From contig JAOTON010000892.1 in NCBI GenBank assembly GCA_034440635.1, positions 117,735 through 181,734 on the forward strand: a stretch of DNA of 64,000 nucleotides, given 5' to 3'. The notes under the pieces were generated by a model. It was not told where the DNA came from. It was given only the letters and a program-made list of their open reading frames with translations, and did not search any database. Numbering within the stretch: the stretch's first letter is position 1; each line of letters starts with the position of its first letter. Positions 1 through 11,014 of the stretch are shown here, in pieces. The position numbers and the translations under genes were made by a program. Origin of the DNA: Lepas anatifera (taxonomy: Eukaryota > Arthropoda > Thecostraca > Lepadidae).

Positions 1-1235
1 TGTTCCGGCACCTGTGCCCCGTACCGAAGGCATAGAGACTTCCCGAAATCTGAACTAAAAAAACTTGACTCTCAGCTAGTGCCTGTCTTTGGTTGCACGT
101 CCTCTGAGGCTTTTGCCTGGTTACGGACCTGCTTTGGAGGGGAACCATGGCATTGACAGGATGGCTCCCGTGATCCATACCCGGCACGAAACTTCTCGAT
201 ATTTCTCAAAAACTTCTGCCCTGGAAAACGAATCTTATGTTCAAACAAACAATAAGCCAGCAAACGGGCAACGGAAAATCACTATAGTCAAAAATAGTCA
301 CATTCAAATTTAAATACAACTCCGAATCAACTGAATATCACGCACATGTGTTTTATGTTGAATAAGGCTGGTCCAAGCAGCGAATTGAATATAAAATATT
401 TATCTCTTGTCTATTTTTCCAGGGGAAATATAACCCCGGCTATCCCTGCTTCTGGGTGAGCTGTCACTCAGACAAAAAACCGTGGAGGACAAGACCGGCC
501 TGAAACTCGTGGGTCGTGCGGTCTATGCGGGGAAAATGGAGGTGGCTACCTTTGCCGACAACGGTGTTCAACTCCAAGTTTTCACCGTGGAGCAAAATCA
601 TCGGTCACTACGTACAAGCACTGATACTTGGAATACAGGACGGAACAAAAGTGCCAGCAAAACCCGTGCCGTTGGTTCATCGAGTGATATAGACTCCTCG
701 GAAATCAGGTGTTTCATCTCAGGTGATGTGGATGCCAGAGAACAGGCGCCAAACTGTGTGATTTTCCCTGTGGTTTTGCTGTGGTTTGTTTGTGTCACAA
801 TTTCCGCTGATTCTTTGTAATAGTAAATAAATATGCATTTGTTATAGCGTCTGTCTGTATTTCATGCATTATTGGGTGAAAACTGATTTCTAATATGTGT
901 TCTTATTTATTTAAAACATTCAAACTTAATTAGGGCAATTCCATCACAAATCGACCGGGTTCTACACGGTGCCCCATCGATTTTCTTTGAAATGGGTTTA
1001 CGGGGTTCTAATTGGCCCTGAAGCCGAATATGAAAACTTTGACCTTGATTAGATCACAACTTTTGGGAGTTATAGCCTCAGGAAGTGTTCGGGAATCTGA
1101 TTACCGTGCACTTTTCGGATGCCCACAAACACCACTAGAACTCATAAATATGTACAAATAAACTATATGTACAAAAAACTATATGTATATGTTCATGTAC
1201 AAAAATACTATAGTATTGTTAAAAGATTGGTAAAA
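1..1235. other. Unassigned 5' flank
   Basis: No recognisable protein, RNA gene or element end was found in this stretch. It holds short open frames on both strands with no familiar motif, and an AT-rich patch near 1147-1215 with repeated ATGTACAAA-like words. It may contain unrecognised old repeats. Confidence 0.4.
433..831 (+). other. Weak candidate 3'-terminal exon, unrecognised
   Basis: An open frame of about 125 codons runs from just after an in-frame stop near 432 to a TAA at 818-820. An AATAAA polyadenylation signal follows immediately at 826-831, and a pyrimidine-rich tract ending in CAG at about 401-421 resembles a splice acceptor. The only internal ATG is at about 536. I recognise no domain. 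The frame may be chance: the same DNA is also open on the minus strand for 66 codons. A transcript spanning it would be needed to call it a gene. Confidence 0.12.
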
Positions 1236-1403
1236 ATTTTGCCATTTGGGGGCATGCCCCCTGCCCCCTCCATATGCGGATCCAGGAGGGCAGGTGCCCC
1301 CCATCAACTCTCGTCGCCCCCTGAAATGGTCACGGCGTCGCCCTGGAAGGATCCGTCGCTGCTCCGGACATTTTTTACTTTTGCCCGATTATAAGATGAC
1401 GGG
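1236..1403. repeat. GC-rich repeat debris with a hAT-like left end
   Basis: A GGGGGCATGCCCCC palindrome is followed at 1271 by CATATGCGGATCCAGG. This closely resembles the left terminus of the 254-bp element at 1517-1770 (CATAGGCGGATCCAGG). No matching right end was found nearby, so only a truncated end is inferred. Confidence 0.3.
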
Positions 1404-1411
1404 AGTATGGT

Positions 1412-1821
1412 CACTGGCGGCGGAACTGGGGGGGGCACCGGGGCACGGTGCCCTCCCTTAAATCATAAATTTCAACAATAACCCAATGGCGTTGACTGAA
1501 AAGAAATGGGTTGAAACATAGGCGGATCCAGGATTGCCAATCGGGGGAGGGGGCACCTTCCCGGGTGGGCGCCATCCGGCCCGGGGGGGCCGCCACTTTT
1601 GACCGGCAAAACCTATCAGATGGGCGCAAAATGCTATCGGTGGGCGCCGATTTTCGCATCCTGGGGGAAGCGACATTTCAGGGGGGGCGTCGTTGACCTT
1701 TCAGGGGGAGGGCGCCGAGAGTCGATCGGGGGCACGTGTCCCCTCCCCCTTTCCCCTGCATCCACCTATGGGTTGAAAAGCTCATGGTGCCCCCTTAAAT
1801 TTGGACGTTCCACCGTCGCTG
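1412..1821. mobile_element. hAT-type MITE, outer copy
   Basis: The termini are CACTGGCGGCGGAAC on the left and GTTCCACCGTCGCTG on the right, an imperfect terminal inverted repeat. A perfect 8-bp target duplication AGTATGGT flanks it at 1404-1411 and 1822-1829, the size expected for hAT insertions. It has no coding capacity. It is interrupted internally by a second MITE at 1517-1770; without that insert it would be about 148 bp, close to the related copy at 31568-31720. Confidence 0.85.
1517..1770. mobile_element. hAT-type MITE nested in the 1412-1821 MITE
   Basis: It begins CATAGGCGGATCCAGG and ends CCTGCATCCACCTATG, which are imperfect inverted repeats. A perfect 8-bp duplication GGTTGAAA flanks it at 1509-1516 and 1771-1778. 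The interior is G-rich and non-coding; the open frames through it are by-products of low stop density. Confidence 0.85.
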
Positions 1822-1829
1822 AGTATGGT

Positions 1830-2110
1830 AGAAAACCGTCGGAATATGTATCTTTTCCACCGTTCCGCATATTATTTCTATGAAAATACTACTTTTCCAA
1901 GGTCCATTTTTTATAAAGCGTCGGTGAAAATTCAGTGCACTAGAATAGTCTCCGCTGGAGGCATTTCTAAAATTACACCGAACTGCATCCTTTACTTTAC
2001 GTTTACGCTTTTACTTGTCCCGTTTGAATATCTCCGGAATACGAGGTTCAATCATCAGCTGGCATGGGATTGTTTTCATGTCACGTGACCGTGTCTCCCT
2101 GTCTGGTTTC
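1830..2110. other. Unassigned sequence
   Basis: No gene or element end was recognised between the MITE pair and the ACTCC-rich stretch. Confidence 0.35.
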
Positions 2111-2114
2111 GAGA

Positions 2115-2400
2115 GTGAACATACCCTATGGTAGAGTAAGTCGAAGTTACTCCTAAAGAGGGGGTGGTTTTTGCACCATCACTCCCCCTTTTGGCTTTAC
2201 TCTATATTTTGAACACTCTTTTTGCGGAGTGAGCGGTATATTTAAGCACACAATAGGGAGTGTCATTACTCCCCCAGAGTGACTGTACGCTCATATTAGG
2301 GAAGATTCACTCCAATGTAACGAGGAACAGAAACTTCTTAGATGGAGTACCAATCCTCCACGAACTAGAGTACTGGCACGCTGAAACGAGGTGTTAAAAT
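2115..2400. repeat. ACTCC/GGAGT-saturated repeat stretch
   Basis: Short ACTCC/GGAGT or ACTC/GAGT words occur many times on both strands at irregular spacing, for example near 2149, 2189, 2236, 2261, 2271, 2308, 2344 and 2366. This resembles the subterminal motif clusters of non-autonomous DNA elements seen elsewhere in the window (ACACC at 54760-55095, GGTACT at 55103 onward). Clear ends were not found. It occupies the place where a gypsy 5' LTR would be expected, and no LTR copy is visible here. Confidence 0.35.
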
Positions 2401-2429
2401 TGCACCGGTTTACGCTAGATATCGGGGTG

Positions 2430-3716
2430 ATTTTTTCTCTCAGTGTAACGGTAATTTCGAATCAGCCTGGAAACTTTGGATCAGACAATGGCGAAACTAT
2501 GCAGTCGCAACTGGATTAGAAGAAAAACCACAAGCCGTAAAGGTTGAAACCCTACTAACGTGTATGGGACCAGACGCTATGATGATTTTAGACGGTCTAT
2601 GCACACACAAAGAGGACCAAAGCACGGTCGAGTCTATAATTGGAAAGTTTGAGTCATACTGCGGTGTTAAACCCAACGAAACATACGAACGATACAAGTT
2701 CAATATTCGTAAACAAGCTGCAGGGAAAATATTGATAATATGTAGCCCGCCTGCGACAGATGGCAAAAACATGCAACTTTAGCACGCTGCAAGAGAGCCT
2801 GATAAGAGACCGGATAGTCCTGGGCGTACAAGACGACGGTGTCCGGAGACGACTTCTGCAAGAGAACGAACTTAAACTGATGGAGGCCATTCAAGTCATC
2901 CGAGCACAGGAAACAACAAAGGACCAAATGCTAGCCATGGCCGAACAGGACACAGGTGTACACGCTCTGAGCAGAACGAGGAGGGATCCAGTCCAAAAAA
3001 CAGCCCAGAATTATGGCGTGTGCAAGTTTTGCGGCACAAGGTACGTGTTCAAAAAACACCTATGCCCTGCATGGGGAACGGCGTGTCAGCTGTGTGGTGG
3101 TCTTCACCACTTCGCAAAGAAATGCCAGAAAGCCCGCATACGGATGCTGGACTCGATGGGCGTACACCAGTCCGAGCCTTCGTACCCTCCTCAACAGTCG
3201 ACTGAGGCTGAGGAGCACGACACGCATCCAGTCCTGCACATATATTTGCGTGCGGTATCCAAGCAGCCAAAAAGTAATAGACTTTACGCTCATTTGATCA
3301 TAGGAAACGATCACATCGAACGATTCCACCTGGATACCGGCGCAGGGGTAAATGTGCTGGCCTTAAATCTGTATAAGATGGCATGTAAAGATCCCCGACT
3401 AAGGATGCTGCAGCCATGTGATGTATCACTCGTAATGTATAGCGGAACAACAACCAAGGTAAGGACAAAGCGCCGAATGATGGTTACGAATCCAAAAACA
3501 ATGAAAGAGCATATGATGGAGCTTTTGGTGGTACCCCAAGATTACACACCACTACTGGGTGTGACAGCAGTGCAAGAGTTGGATTTGATCCACGTGAAAC
3601 GGGAAAATATCATGACAGTGACAGGTGGTACCGAAAATAGCGAGCAAGACAAGGGAAAGGCAAGAGGGCAAACAACTACTGAAATCCGAATGAAGGAAGA
3701 ACTGGCAAGAGAGTTT
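2430..3716 (+). pseudogene. Ty3/gypsy gag and aspartic protease (broken)
   Basis: The N-terminal part (about 2457-2730) reads as retrotransposon gag: a W-rich start, then a region ending FESYCGVKPNETYERYKFN. It then shifts frame near 2735 and continues from about 2748 to the SINE. The nucleocapsid part has a CX2C/CPAWG motif followed by a CX2CX4HX4C knuckle (CQLCGGLHHFAKKC) at about 3030-3130. The protease active site LDTGAGVNVL lies near 3332. There is no credible ATG for gag, and upstream sequence is replaced by the ACTCC-rich stretch. Gag would package element RNA and protease would cleave the polyprotein; neither can be made intact here. The frame runs into the SINE at 3717, which adds unrelated residues and a stop. 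Confidence 0.85.
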
Positions 3717-3899
3717 AATAATAATTGTTGGGGTTTAACGACGCACCAACTGCCAGGGTCATACGGCGTCGTCAACTCTCACCCTGTTGGAAGGGATTTT
3801 GGGGATCAGATCGACTTATTCAGAGGCTCCGCCGGGACTTGAACACGGGACCGGTGGCTTAGAAGACAAGGGTGCTATCCACTAAGCCACCTCATCCCC
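3717..3899 (-). mobile_element. tRNA-derived SINE, full-length copy inside gypsy pol
   Basis: Read on the minus strand, it begins with a tRNA-like head containing box A (TGGCTTAGTGG) and box B (GTTCAAGTCC). The anticodon-loop-like CTTCTAA suggests tRNA-Arg(UCU) ancestry. It ends with a tail TCGTTAAACCCCAACAATTA plus TTATT. A perfect 15-bp target duplication CTGGCAAGAGAGTTT flanks it at 3702-3716 and 3900-3914. A sister copy lies at 12517-12696 and a tail-only copy at 20188-20226. Mobilisation by a partner LINE that recognises the tail is the known SINE mechanism; the partner is not identified here. Confidence 0.93.
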
Positions 3900-5074
3900 C
3901 TGGCAAGAGAGTTTCACAATGTCTTCACTGGAAATGGACTGTTCGAAGAAGAGCTCAAACTTGAAGTTGACGCAGCTGCCTACCCTGTCAAAATAGCTAC
4001 AAGGTCACTGCCTGCGGCGTTAGAACAGGACGTACGAAAGGAATTGGATCGCCTGACTCAGGAGAATATAATCGCGCCTGTGACGAAACCCACGGATTGG
4101 ATATCGGCTCTTGTTGTCGTTAAAAATCAAATGGTGGTCTCAGATCATGCATTGATCAAAAACCCTTAAAGGGAGATACGCGAAAAAATTATTATTGTGG
4201 TTTCTTGCTATTTGAAAAATCCTGATAACGAAACTATCAATTATTTTTGTATCTTCGGCAAAATTTTGGGAGGCCACTCACTTATTATCGAAATCGGTTA
4301 ACAGTTTCGATAAAATGCCCATCACTTACCCATGCCCAGACCCATCACTTACTTTTCGAAAACTATTTAAAGTTGAAAAGTAATGCTTTTTTATAATAAA
4401 AATGTTTGCACTCCTGTATTTGTATTTGAATTAATTTTAAAAAGTTTATAAAAACTACAAAATGAATTAGTTTGCCCTAAAAACGGATAGAACATAATTA
4501 CTCAAGTCTTCAGCGGTTTCGAACCTCGGGTCTTGAGCCATTTTCTGCTTCCACCCCAGGATGACAAAACTTTTGCGTCAGATAGGTCACGTGACCCCGG
4601 TTTGAGAATTCCCAGGCTTCTGATTGGTTAATTGTGATTTCTTTTAAGCCCTATATTTCTGTTTCAAAGAGTTTTTGCATGTTGTTTTTCTAAAGTAATT
4701 TTTTTCTGCAGTAGTCAAAAGTTCTACATCACTGTTTAGGATAGATATGACCTAATTCTTAGAAAAATTGATAGCCTTAGCCGTGTGTACGTCATATACA
4801 TCGATATGAGGTGTACCGGTAAAGTCGTCTAGAAATGTTGACTTTGAGAGCAATTTTAAGGCATTTGCAGGCCGAATTCGCAAAAATGAGAATAGGACTT
4901 CTGATACAACTTTTTGTAACCTTTTGATATAGCCAATAAAATTTTTTCGCGTATCTCCCTTTAAGCAAGGTGCTACAGAGAAACACTTATCCCATACCGA
5001 CAGTGAATGATCTCACATGTAGGCTCTCAAATGCCAAGATATTTTGAGTATGTGATGCCAAGAATGGGTATTGG
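3900..5074 (+). pseudogene. Ty3/gypsy reverse transcriptase, N-terminal half (broken)
   Basis: After the SINE the pol frame resumes with a segment typical of the region before the RT palm (ELDRLTQENIIAPVTKPTDW, about 4040-4100). It is cut at 4165 by the TTAA/TIR element. It resumes at about 4962 with VLQRNTYPIPTVNDLTCRLS. An in-frame TGA stands near 5046, just before the first catalytic motif VCDAKNGYW. The hAT-ended element then interrupts the motif's codons at 5075. A small indel is needed to join the halves across 4165/4962. RT would copy element RNA into cDNA. Confidence 0.85.
4166..4964. mobile_element. Non-autonomous TIR element with TTAA duplication
   Basis: Perfect inverted repeats of 25 bp, CTTAAAGGGAGATACGCGAA... 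at 4165-4189 and its complement at 4941-4965, bound an AT-rich interior of about 790 bp. The ends share TTAA (4166-4169 and 4961-4964), the target of piggyBac- and Kolobok-type transposases; a TA target cannot be excluded. No transposase is encoded. It splits the gypsy RT, whose frame continues on the other side. Confidence 0.88.
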
Positions 5075-6299
5075 CAGGGGTCCAAAAACTTGCCGATCTA
5101 CCTACGCCGTCGGCGACCCTATCATCTTTTGGTTGGCGACCCAGCAACCGTCTCAAACTCTGATTCCATCTGTTTTCCTATGATTTTAGCTTCCACCATC
5201 CGCTCCTGCTTCTAAATATGCTTACCCTCTCCACTGTCTCCACCCGTCATCGTAATACATACAGTGCCCATCAAAATCTATCGGATGAAGTCTGCCAGTT
5301 CCTTTGGCCAAGAATGGGCAGAATCTACTTCGACAAAGAGCCAAGTTAGCCTTCGTTTCCCGGCTTGTTTGGCGTTTCTGAAAGACAGCTTGGCTACAAC
5401 GGGGCATCTTTGGCCGATTACATCTGGTATCACCACCGCCCTTAGTTGCTGCTAGTCTATGCTAGTTATGTTTCTTCTTATTACAATTTTTGGTTCCAAT
5501 TTGACGAAAAACGACTGAAATAACCTGGTACTTTAGATGATGCCATCTCCTGTACCGTATTTATGTACTATTTTTAAGTTCAAACTAGAATGTAAAAGAA
5601 TCTGTCACGAGTCGGTACCAAGTCGGTGATTTTCTTTTTTCAATAGGCGACCAATGGGCGACCAAGTCGGCCGAAACCGCCGACTTGCGTGGTCGCCTGG
5701 TCGCCGGTGGTCGCCCTGGTACATTTTCGGTGTCTGCGGCCTTCAGAACGAGCGCGGCGCGGGCTGCCGCTAATATTTTTGTATTCTTGTTGGAAGCTGT
5801 GGGCGCCGTTTTTGACGACTGGTGTTCAATTTGTTAAATCCAAGGGGCTAAATCAAGATGTGCGTTTATAATAGCCGGTCCGTGCAATCTAGGTGGGTTT
5901 TGCAGTCTACTTGCAATGATGTTTCCTTGTTTTTGCTTTATCGCGAAAAGTCTCAGAAGGAAAAAAGCTTGAATACAAGTGGTGCATGTTTAAACCTTTC
6001 CAACCACAATCTCGGATAAGGATGCTCTTAGTAGGCACAGAAAATATCATCGTAAACATTGTTGCATAGTCACACATTCCCAAGGGCGTGGATTTCCTAA
6101 ATGATTTTTGGGGTGCCTAATTATGAGACTATCCATAAGAAGTATACTGTTTTTGATACCACCATGTTCTTGCCTTATACCAGTGCAAAGTACGGCATTT
6201 ACGACAAGATTTCGTGGGTGCGAGTGCCCTTGGAGACAGGACCGACTGGTGCAAATTTTATCAACCTGGTGCAAACTTGCGAGGTCAGTGACACTTAAA

Positions 6300-7545
6300 C
6301 TTAACAAATAATGGCTGAATGGCTATTAAGACACAGGAGGGGGCCTTATAAAATTCCTTAACTAACTGACTAATGATTTAGGTAGCATTGCATTGTAGGG
6401 CTAGGAATGGGTGCATTTTTCCTTGTATGTGCCAGACTGGTGCGAATTTTTGGAGGCTGGTGGTGCGAGAATTTTAGATGGCTGGTGCGACTCGTCTGGC
6501 ATGCTGCCATACTTTGCAGACTGGGCCTTATAGCTGGACATATAACTGGCTGACCAAGTAGGCTTGTTATTTATAAATTTTTAAGTCCCTGAAATGAGAA
6601 ATAGGAAAATTTGTAGGATGCTCTTAGTAGGCACAGAAAATAACGAGCTTTCATTTGGGGTGCCACAGCAGTGACAGGTCCAAGGGATCCATGAACTCGA
6701 GTTCAGGACCCCTTAAGTTTGAAAGGATTAAGGGCGGCCTGAGGAAAATGGTACCTCAAAACTGATTAAACCAGGTCTGTGAGGCAGAATATACCTTGCT
6801 ACTGCCCCCACCACTAGAATACAAATGATGGGGCTACAGATGGAGCCTTGAAGTTTAGAAGTTGTGAAAATGACATTAAAGGTGCTGAAAACAGGTTTTG
6901 TTGTGCTAGTTTGGCTACATCATGTTCTGTATGGCCATATGTCTTGGTCTGTATATATTATTATCTCAAGTGGCAATATAAATCAAATATTAAAAAAATT
7001 TATCATTTCACTAGGTATCTATTAATTGATTTTGTATATGGCTAGTGTCTTATTTACACAGATGCCAAGACATGTGAATGATCATAATAAACATGTTGAG
7101 CTTCAATATTTGAAGCAGGGTATAAAGTATGATTTCCTGTTTCTGCTTCAAAGATAAATGTCTTCTAAAATTCTAAGAACAGAAATAAGCCAGGTAGAAA
7201 GAACAAAAGTTTGTTTCATGGCCTAAAATATTGTTGTGGAAAATGGTCTCATGCATTCCCATAATTGAGAATGGGTGTTCCCATCTATGGGTCAAGCATT
7301 CCCATTTATGGCACTGTTACCATTTTTAAGTCACACCAACCACAGTTTTCTCCCACTGATTGATGATGATAGCCACCCTTTTGGGTGAAGTGTGCCCTTT
7401 TGGTTGACAGCATGCAATCTCAGAGGGCTGCCCCTTACTAAAATCCTAGATCCATCTCTGTGCATTGGTACCCCATAGGCGGGCAAAGGTGCTTTGCACA
7501 GAACGCCTTATAAAAAGCCCTTAACTAACTAACTAAGATGTGATA
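6300..7545. repeat. Two CCTTAACTAACT-like repeats
   Basis: GGCCTTATAAAATTCCTTAA followed by CTAACTGACTAA at about 6343-6375 resembles GCCTTATAAAAAGCCCTTAA followed by CTAACTAACTAA at about 7505-7535. These look like 3' tails of one unknown retroposed family inside the 5075-9543 element. Only the similarity is seen; boundaries are not defined. Confidence 0.25.
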
Positions 7546-7749
7546 AACCATTTCCAATTTGCCAGAAGACTCCACTGCAAGGACAATGGTCCAATCCAAG
7601 TCTGCCAAATATAGAATAAGCTGTGTCTTTTGCACAGATGGATGCACACTGGGTGATCAGGGTGTGTGTGTATGTTTTTAACTGACTGATTATATGCATC
7701 CAAGTTTCTGATAATATCTTGTATTTTTTGTCACAAGAAAGTTGAATCG

Positions 7750-8043
7750 TTTTGTTTTCTCTAGTATGGATGAAATATGGAAGCACTGCCACAGAGGTAC
7801 AGCAGAAATATCACAGAGATTTTCCACCACAAAGAACAGGTTGCTGAAATGCAAACTGTTCTTCTCAGTCCCAATCCTGGTCCAAATGGATCATCAGCAA
7901 CTATTCTGGAAACTTTTTCAGTCCTGATTATTAATGCTAAAATGCATCAATTAAGAGCTTTGGAAATAGTTATCATGGGAATGATGTCATGCAAAGAAAA
8001 CAAGGTTATTCCCAAGAGACAGCATTGCTATTGCTTTGAGTAG
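7750..8043 (+). other. Unrecognised open frame inside the hAT-ended element
   Basis: An 88-codon frame (7777-8043, ATG start) lies just after a TTTTGTTTTCTCTAG sequence that resembles a splice acceptor (about 7749-7763). I recognise no domain. It could be a fragment of a host transcript captured by the element, or chance. Confidence 0.12.
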
Positions 8044-9109
8044 AACCATGTTCAACAATGGAGCGAAAATTGGGCCTCATCTTAGCAATGGTTGATATTT
8101 TCCACTGCACTTCTGAGGAAATGTTGGCAATGAATAATGTTTGAATTATTTATTTGAAAAGTTACAGGAATTTATCTGATTTGTGGCGCCTCAAGGTGAA
8201 GAATCACAAGTATTTCCGACGCATTTATGTACATGAAAACATTTTTCTCTAGTTAAATGAAACATCGGAACTGTTTCTGAGGCTTTTTTAAGGTGCTGCA
8301 AACCCTTTTATTTGTCTCTAAGATAAGGCCTAACAATTTTTCACATGGATGGACACAAAATAAAACCATTATTGATGAGAGAACAACAATGGTGCATCAA
8401 TCATGGTTGTATCTTGCTTGGTATAGAAGTGATGGGCGAAAATGTTAATGCCCAGGGCGCTGCCACGGAATTTTTACAGGGAACGGACCCGGGCTGGTGC
8501 TGACCGGGGCAGGGGAATTGTGAGCATATTTGGTACCTGACAGCATTAATGACGATAAACCGAAAATTTTGGGAGACCTCCCCTGGTTGGCCAACAGGAG
8601 GATGCGAAGGTACCCCGTCCCACCGCTTTTGGCGCCCATTTAATTGGCCTTGTTTACGGGCAGTGTATCATCTTTGACCTCGATTGACCTCCAAACAGAC
8701 TTAGCCTAAGATTAGTGGGCACTATCGATACGTATTCATGACTGCGTAGTGCGTATAAATGACTGATCACTATCAATATTGGCTTTTAGGTCCGACATAT
8801 CCGCCCAATGCGAGCGTTCTTCCTATTATAACTTGAAGCTACGTGATAACATCCCCAATATTCAGTGTCCTGTTGTGCCTAGCCTTTGAACCGATATGAA
8901 AATGGATGTTGCCTTAGTGAAAGAGCTGGTCCGGCTCTGTCGAATTGCGTTGAGAAAGTGGTTCCGGCTATTTTGCGTACGGAGATAAGCAAGGTTTTAT
9001 AGAGCACTGCATTTGATACATTTTGACGTATATGAATTATTCCCTAAGGTGACAACAGTATTGAGCTTCCGCAAAAATTCCGGGAGTAACGCCGATTGCA
9101 TTTCCGACG

Positions 9110-9234
9110 ACCTTTCCATCGCTTTTTCCGCTTCTATCTTTCTTTGTTTCCGCGATCGAGGGTGTCATTTTTAACCCCTCCCACCAGAGGGGGGTTCATA
9201 GGTGATTCATGCTGGTCACCGGGGCTAGGGTTAA
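9110..9234 (-). repeat. Diverged end of the TTAA/AGGTCA MITE family
   Basis: The words CCCACCAGAGGGGGGTTCAT, GGTGATTC and CACCGGGGCTAGGGTTAA match, with divergence, the terminal 70 bp of the family copy ending at 58401. The terminal TTAA is at about 9231-9234. The rest of the copy is too diverged to trace. Confidence 0.4.
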
Positions 9235-9543
9235 GGGCCAGCATGTATAATTTTGTTGCTTTCAGATCATAACTTTAACTTTAATACTGAATTATAATCT
9301 CATGAAATCACTTAGGTAATGAATTGATTCTGGCTTAGGTCATCGATATCGAGAAACCCGATCTATATTTTATAGGTTTTTTATATCTATATTTTATCGG
9401 TACCTTCCCCTTGCACTCGCCACTATAGCACTATTTATACCACTTTTAAGACCGATTTTGTAATACATGCAGTATTAGGTTCGGCGACCATCTAAGAAGC
9501 TTGTATTTTAGTCGGCGACCACAAGCTCACTTTTTAGACCCTG

Positions 9544-10465
9544 GGTATTGGCATGTCAAGCTCGATGAGGAGGGTAGTTTCTTGACAACATTTGGTACTC
9601 CATGGGGCCGGTACCGCTAGAAAAGACTACCGTTTGGTCTGTCTGTGGCTTCTGAAGAATTTCAGAGACGTCTTAATCAGGTGCTGGAAGGTCTAAGCGG
9701 CATCCAAGCTATCGCTGATGACATATTGATCTTCGGTGAAGGGGAAACATATGAAGCAGCAGAAGAAGATCATGATGTCAAGCTAAGAACACTATTGCGC
9801 AGATGTAGCGAAAGAGGACTTAAGCTGGACTTGGATAAAATGAAATACAAGCAAAGCCAGGTCAGCTACATGGGACATCTCTTCACTGGTCATGGTCTCT
9901 GTGTGGATCCGGAGAAAACACGGGCTATAGAAGAGATGCCAACACCAAAGGACAAAAAAGGTGTCCAAAGCGTATTGGGCCTAGTAAACTACCTGCAGAA
10001 GTTTTCGCTAAACCTGTCAACTGTCGCTGCTCCATTACGACATCAGCTTAAGGATGATGTACCATTCCATTTCGACGAAAACGTTCATGGTTTGGCTATC
10101 AAAAATATCAAAAAGCTAATAACAGAAGCACCTGTCCTGAAATACTTCTGTCACGAAGACGAAACCACTCTTCAGGTAGATGCATCACCGGACGGACTCG
10201 GTGCTTGCCTTCTACAAAATGGCCAACCAGTGACTTATGCATCTAGGTCTCTAACACAAACAGAACAGAACTATGCCCAGATTGAAAAAGAAATGCTCGC
10301 AATCCTCTATGGTTTGAACAAGTTCGAGAGATACACTCTGGGACGTAACCTAGAAATTGAGTCCGACCACAAGCCTCTAGAACAGATACAAAAGAAAAGT
10401 TTGGAGGACACACCGAAACGGCTCCAGAGAATGCTCCTTGCGGTCCGAAGTTTGACTTCGTTATA
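9544..10465 (+). pseudogene. Ty3/gypsy RT palm and RNase H (broken)
   Basis: The frame resumes directly after the hAT-ended insert with the target duplication inside the GYW motif. A TAG at 9618-9620 interrupts it just before LPFGLSVASEEFQRRL. The RT catalytic site IADDILIFG is near 9709-9735 and a typical VSYMGHLFTGHGL segment follows. RNase H begins near 10170 with LQVDASPDGLGACL. Its other acidic positions appear as EKEMLAIL and ESDHKPLEQI. A frameshift near 10445-10465 moves the remainder into the next frame. RNase H would degrade the RNA strand during cDNA synthesis. Confidence 0.9.
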
Positions 10466-11014
10466 GTGTACAAGAAAGGGACCGAAATGCACCTAGCCGA
10501 TACACTAAGTCGAGCCCAACTCTCCGACGCTTCTCCACAAACATTAGACGAGCAAATATGCAGCACAAATGTACAGAAGTGTGAAGAAGAGAATGACATA
10601 GAAAACCTGCGGATACAAGATTACCTGCCCGTCTCAGAGAAAACAGCTGAAATGTTAAAAAGTGCATCTGTGAAAGATCACGAGACAGCCTTATTGGCAG
10701 GTCACATTACTGACGGATGGCCAAGAACCAAACGCGAGCTGCCATGTGAAACAAAGAAATACTTTCAGATCAGGGATGACATGTCCGTACAAGACGGCGT
10801 AGTTTTTAAAGGCGATCAAATCTTCGTGCCGGTAGCTGCACGGCAGTATATATTGGATCGGATTCACTGCTCGCATGCAGGAATCCAGGGATGCATAAGA
10901 AGAGCAAGAGAGTCGGTGTATTGGCCGGGGATGAATGAAGATATAAAAGAATACGTTGGCAGGTGCCCAGTCTGTGTCTGCTTTCAAGAGCAGCAGCAGA
11001 AAAGGAAACGCTAA
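10466..11014 (+). pseudogene. Ty3/gypsy RNase H tail and integrase zinc-binding domain
   Basis: It starts in the frame shifted from the preceding segment with YKKGTEMHLADTLSRA, the usual end of RNase H and the linker into integrase. The integrase HHCC zinc-binding domain follows at about 10860-10980: HCSHAGIQ supplies the two histidines and CPVC the two cysteines, around VYWPGMNEDI. A 1-nt shift near 10995 ends the frame; the integrase core continues in the next feature. Confidence 0.88.

Larger units (their letters stand above)
5075..9543. mobile_element. hAT-ended non-autonomous element, 4.47 kb, inside gypsy RT
   Basis: The left end is CAGGGGTCCAAAAA and the right end is the complement of CAGGGTCTAAAAA. 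A perfect 8-bp duplication GGTATTGG flanks it at 5067-5074 and 9544-9551. Subterminal GGCGACC words cluster near both ends (about 5109-5150, 5640-5720, 9482-9530). No hAT transposase motif was found, so it seems non-autonomous. The interior of about 4 kb is unlike the rest of the window: AT-rich, with scattered short frames. It may be captured sequence. A 28-bp word (6019-6046 and 6615-6642) is exactly duplicated inside. Confidence 0.85.

Noticed and set aside
2015..2400. Gypsy 5' LTR
   Set aside because: The expected start TGTCGGCTGTTAGG and the AATAAA end found at 12015-12104 do not recur here.
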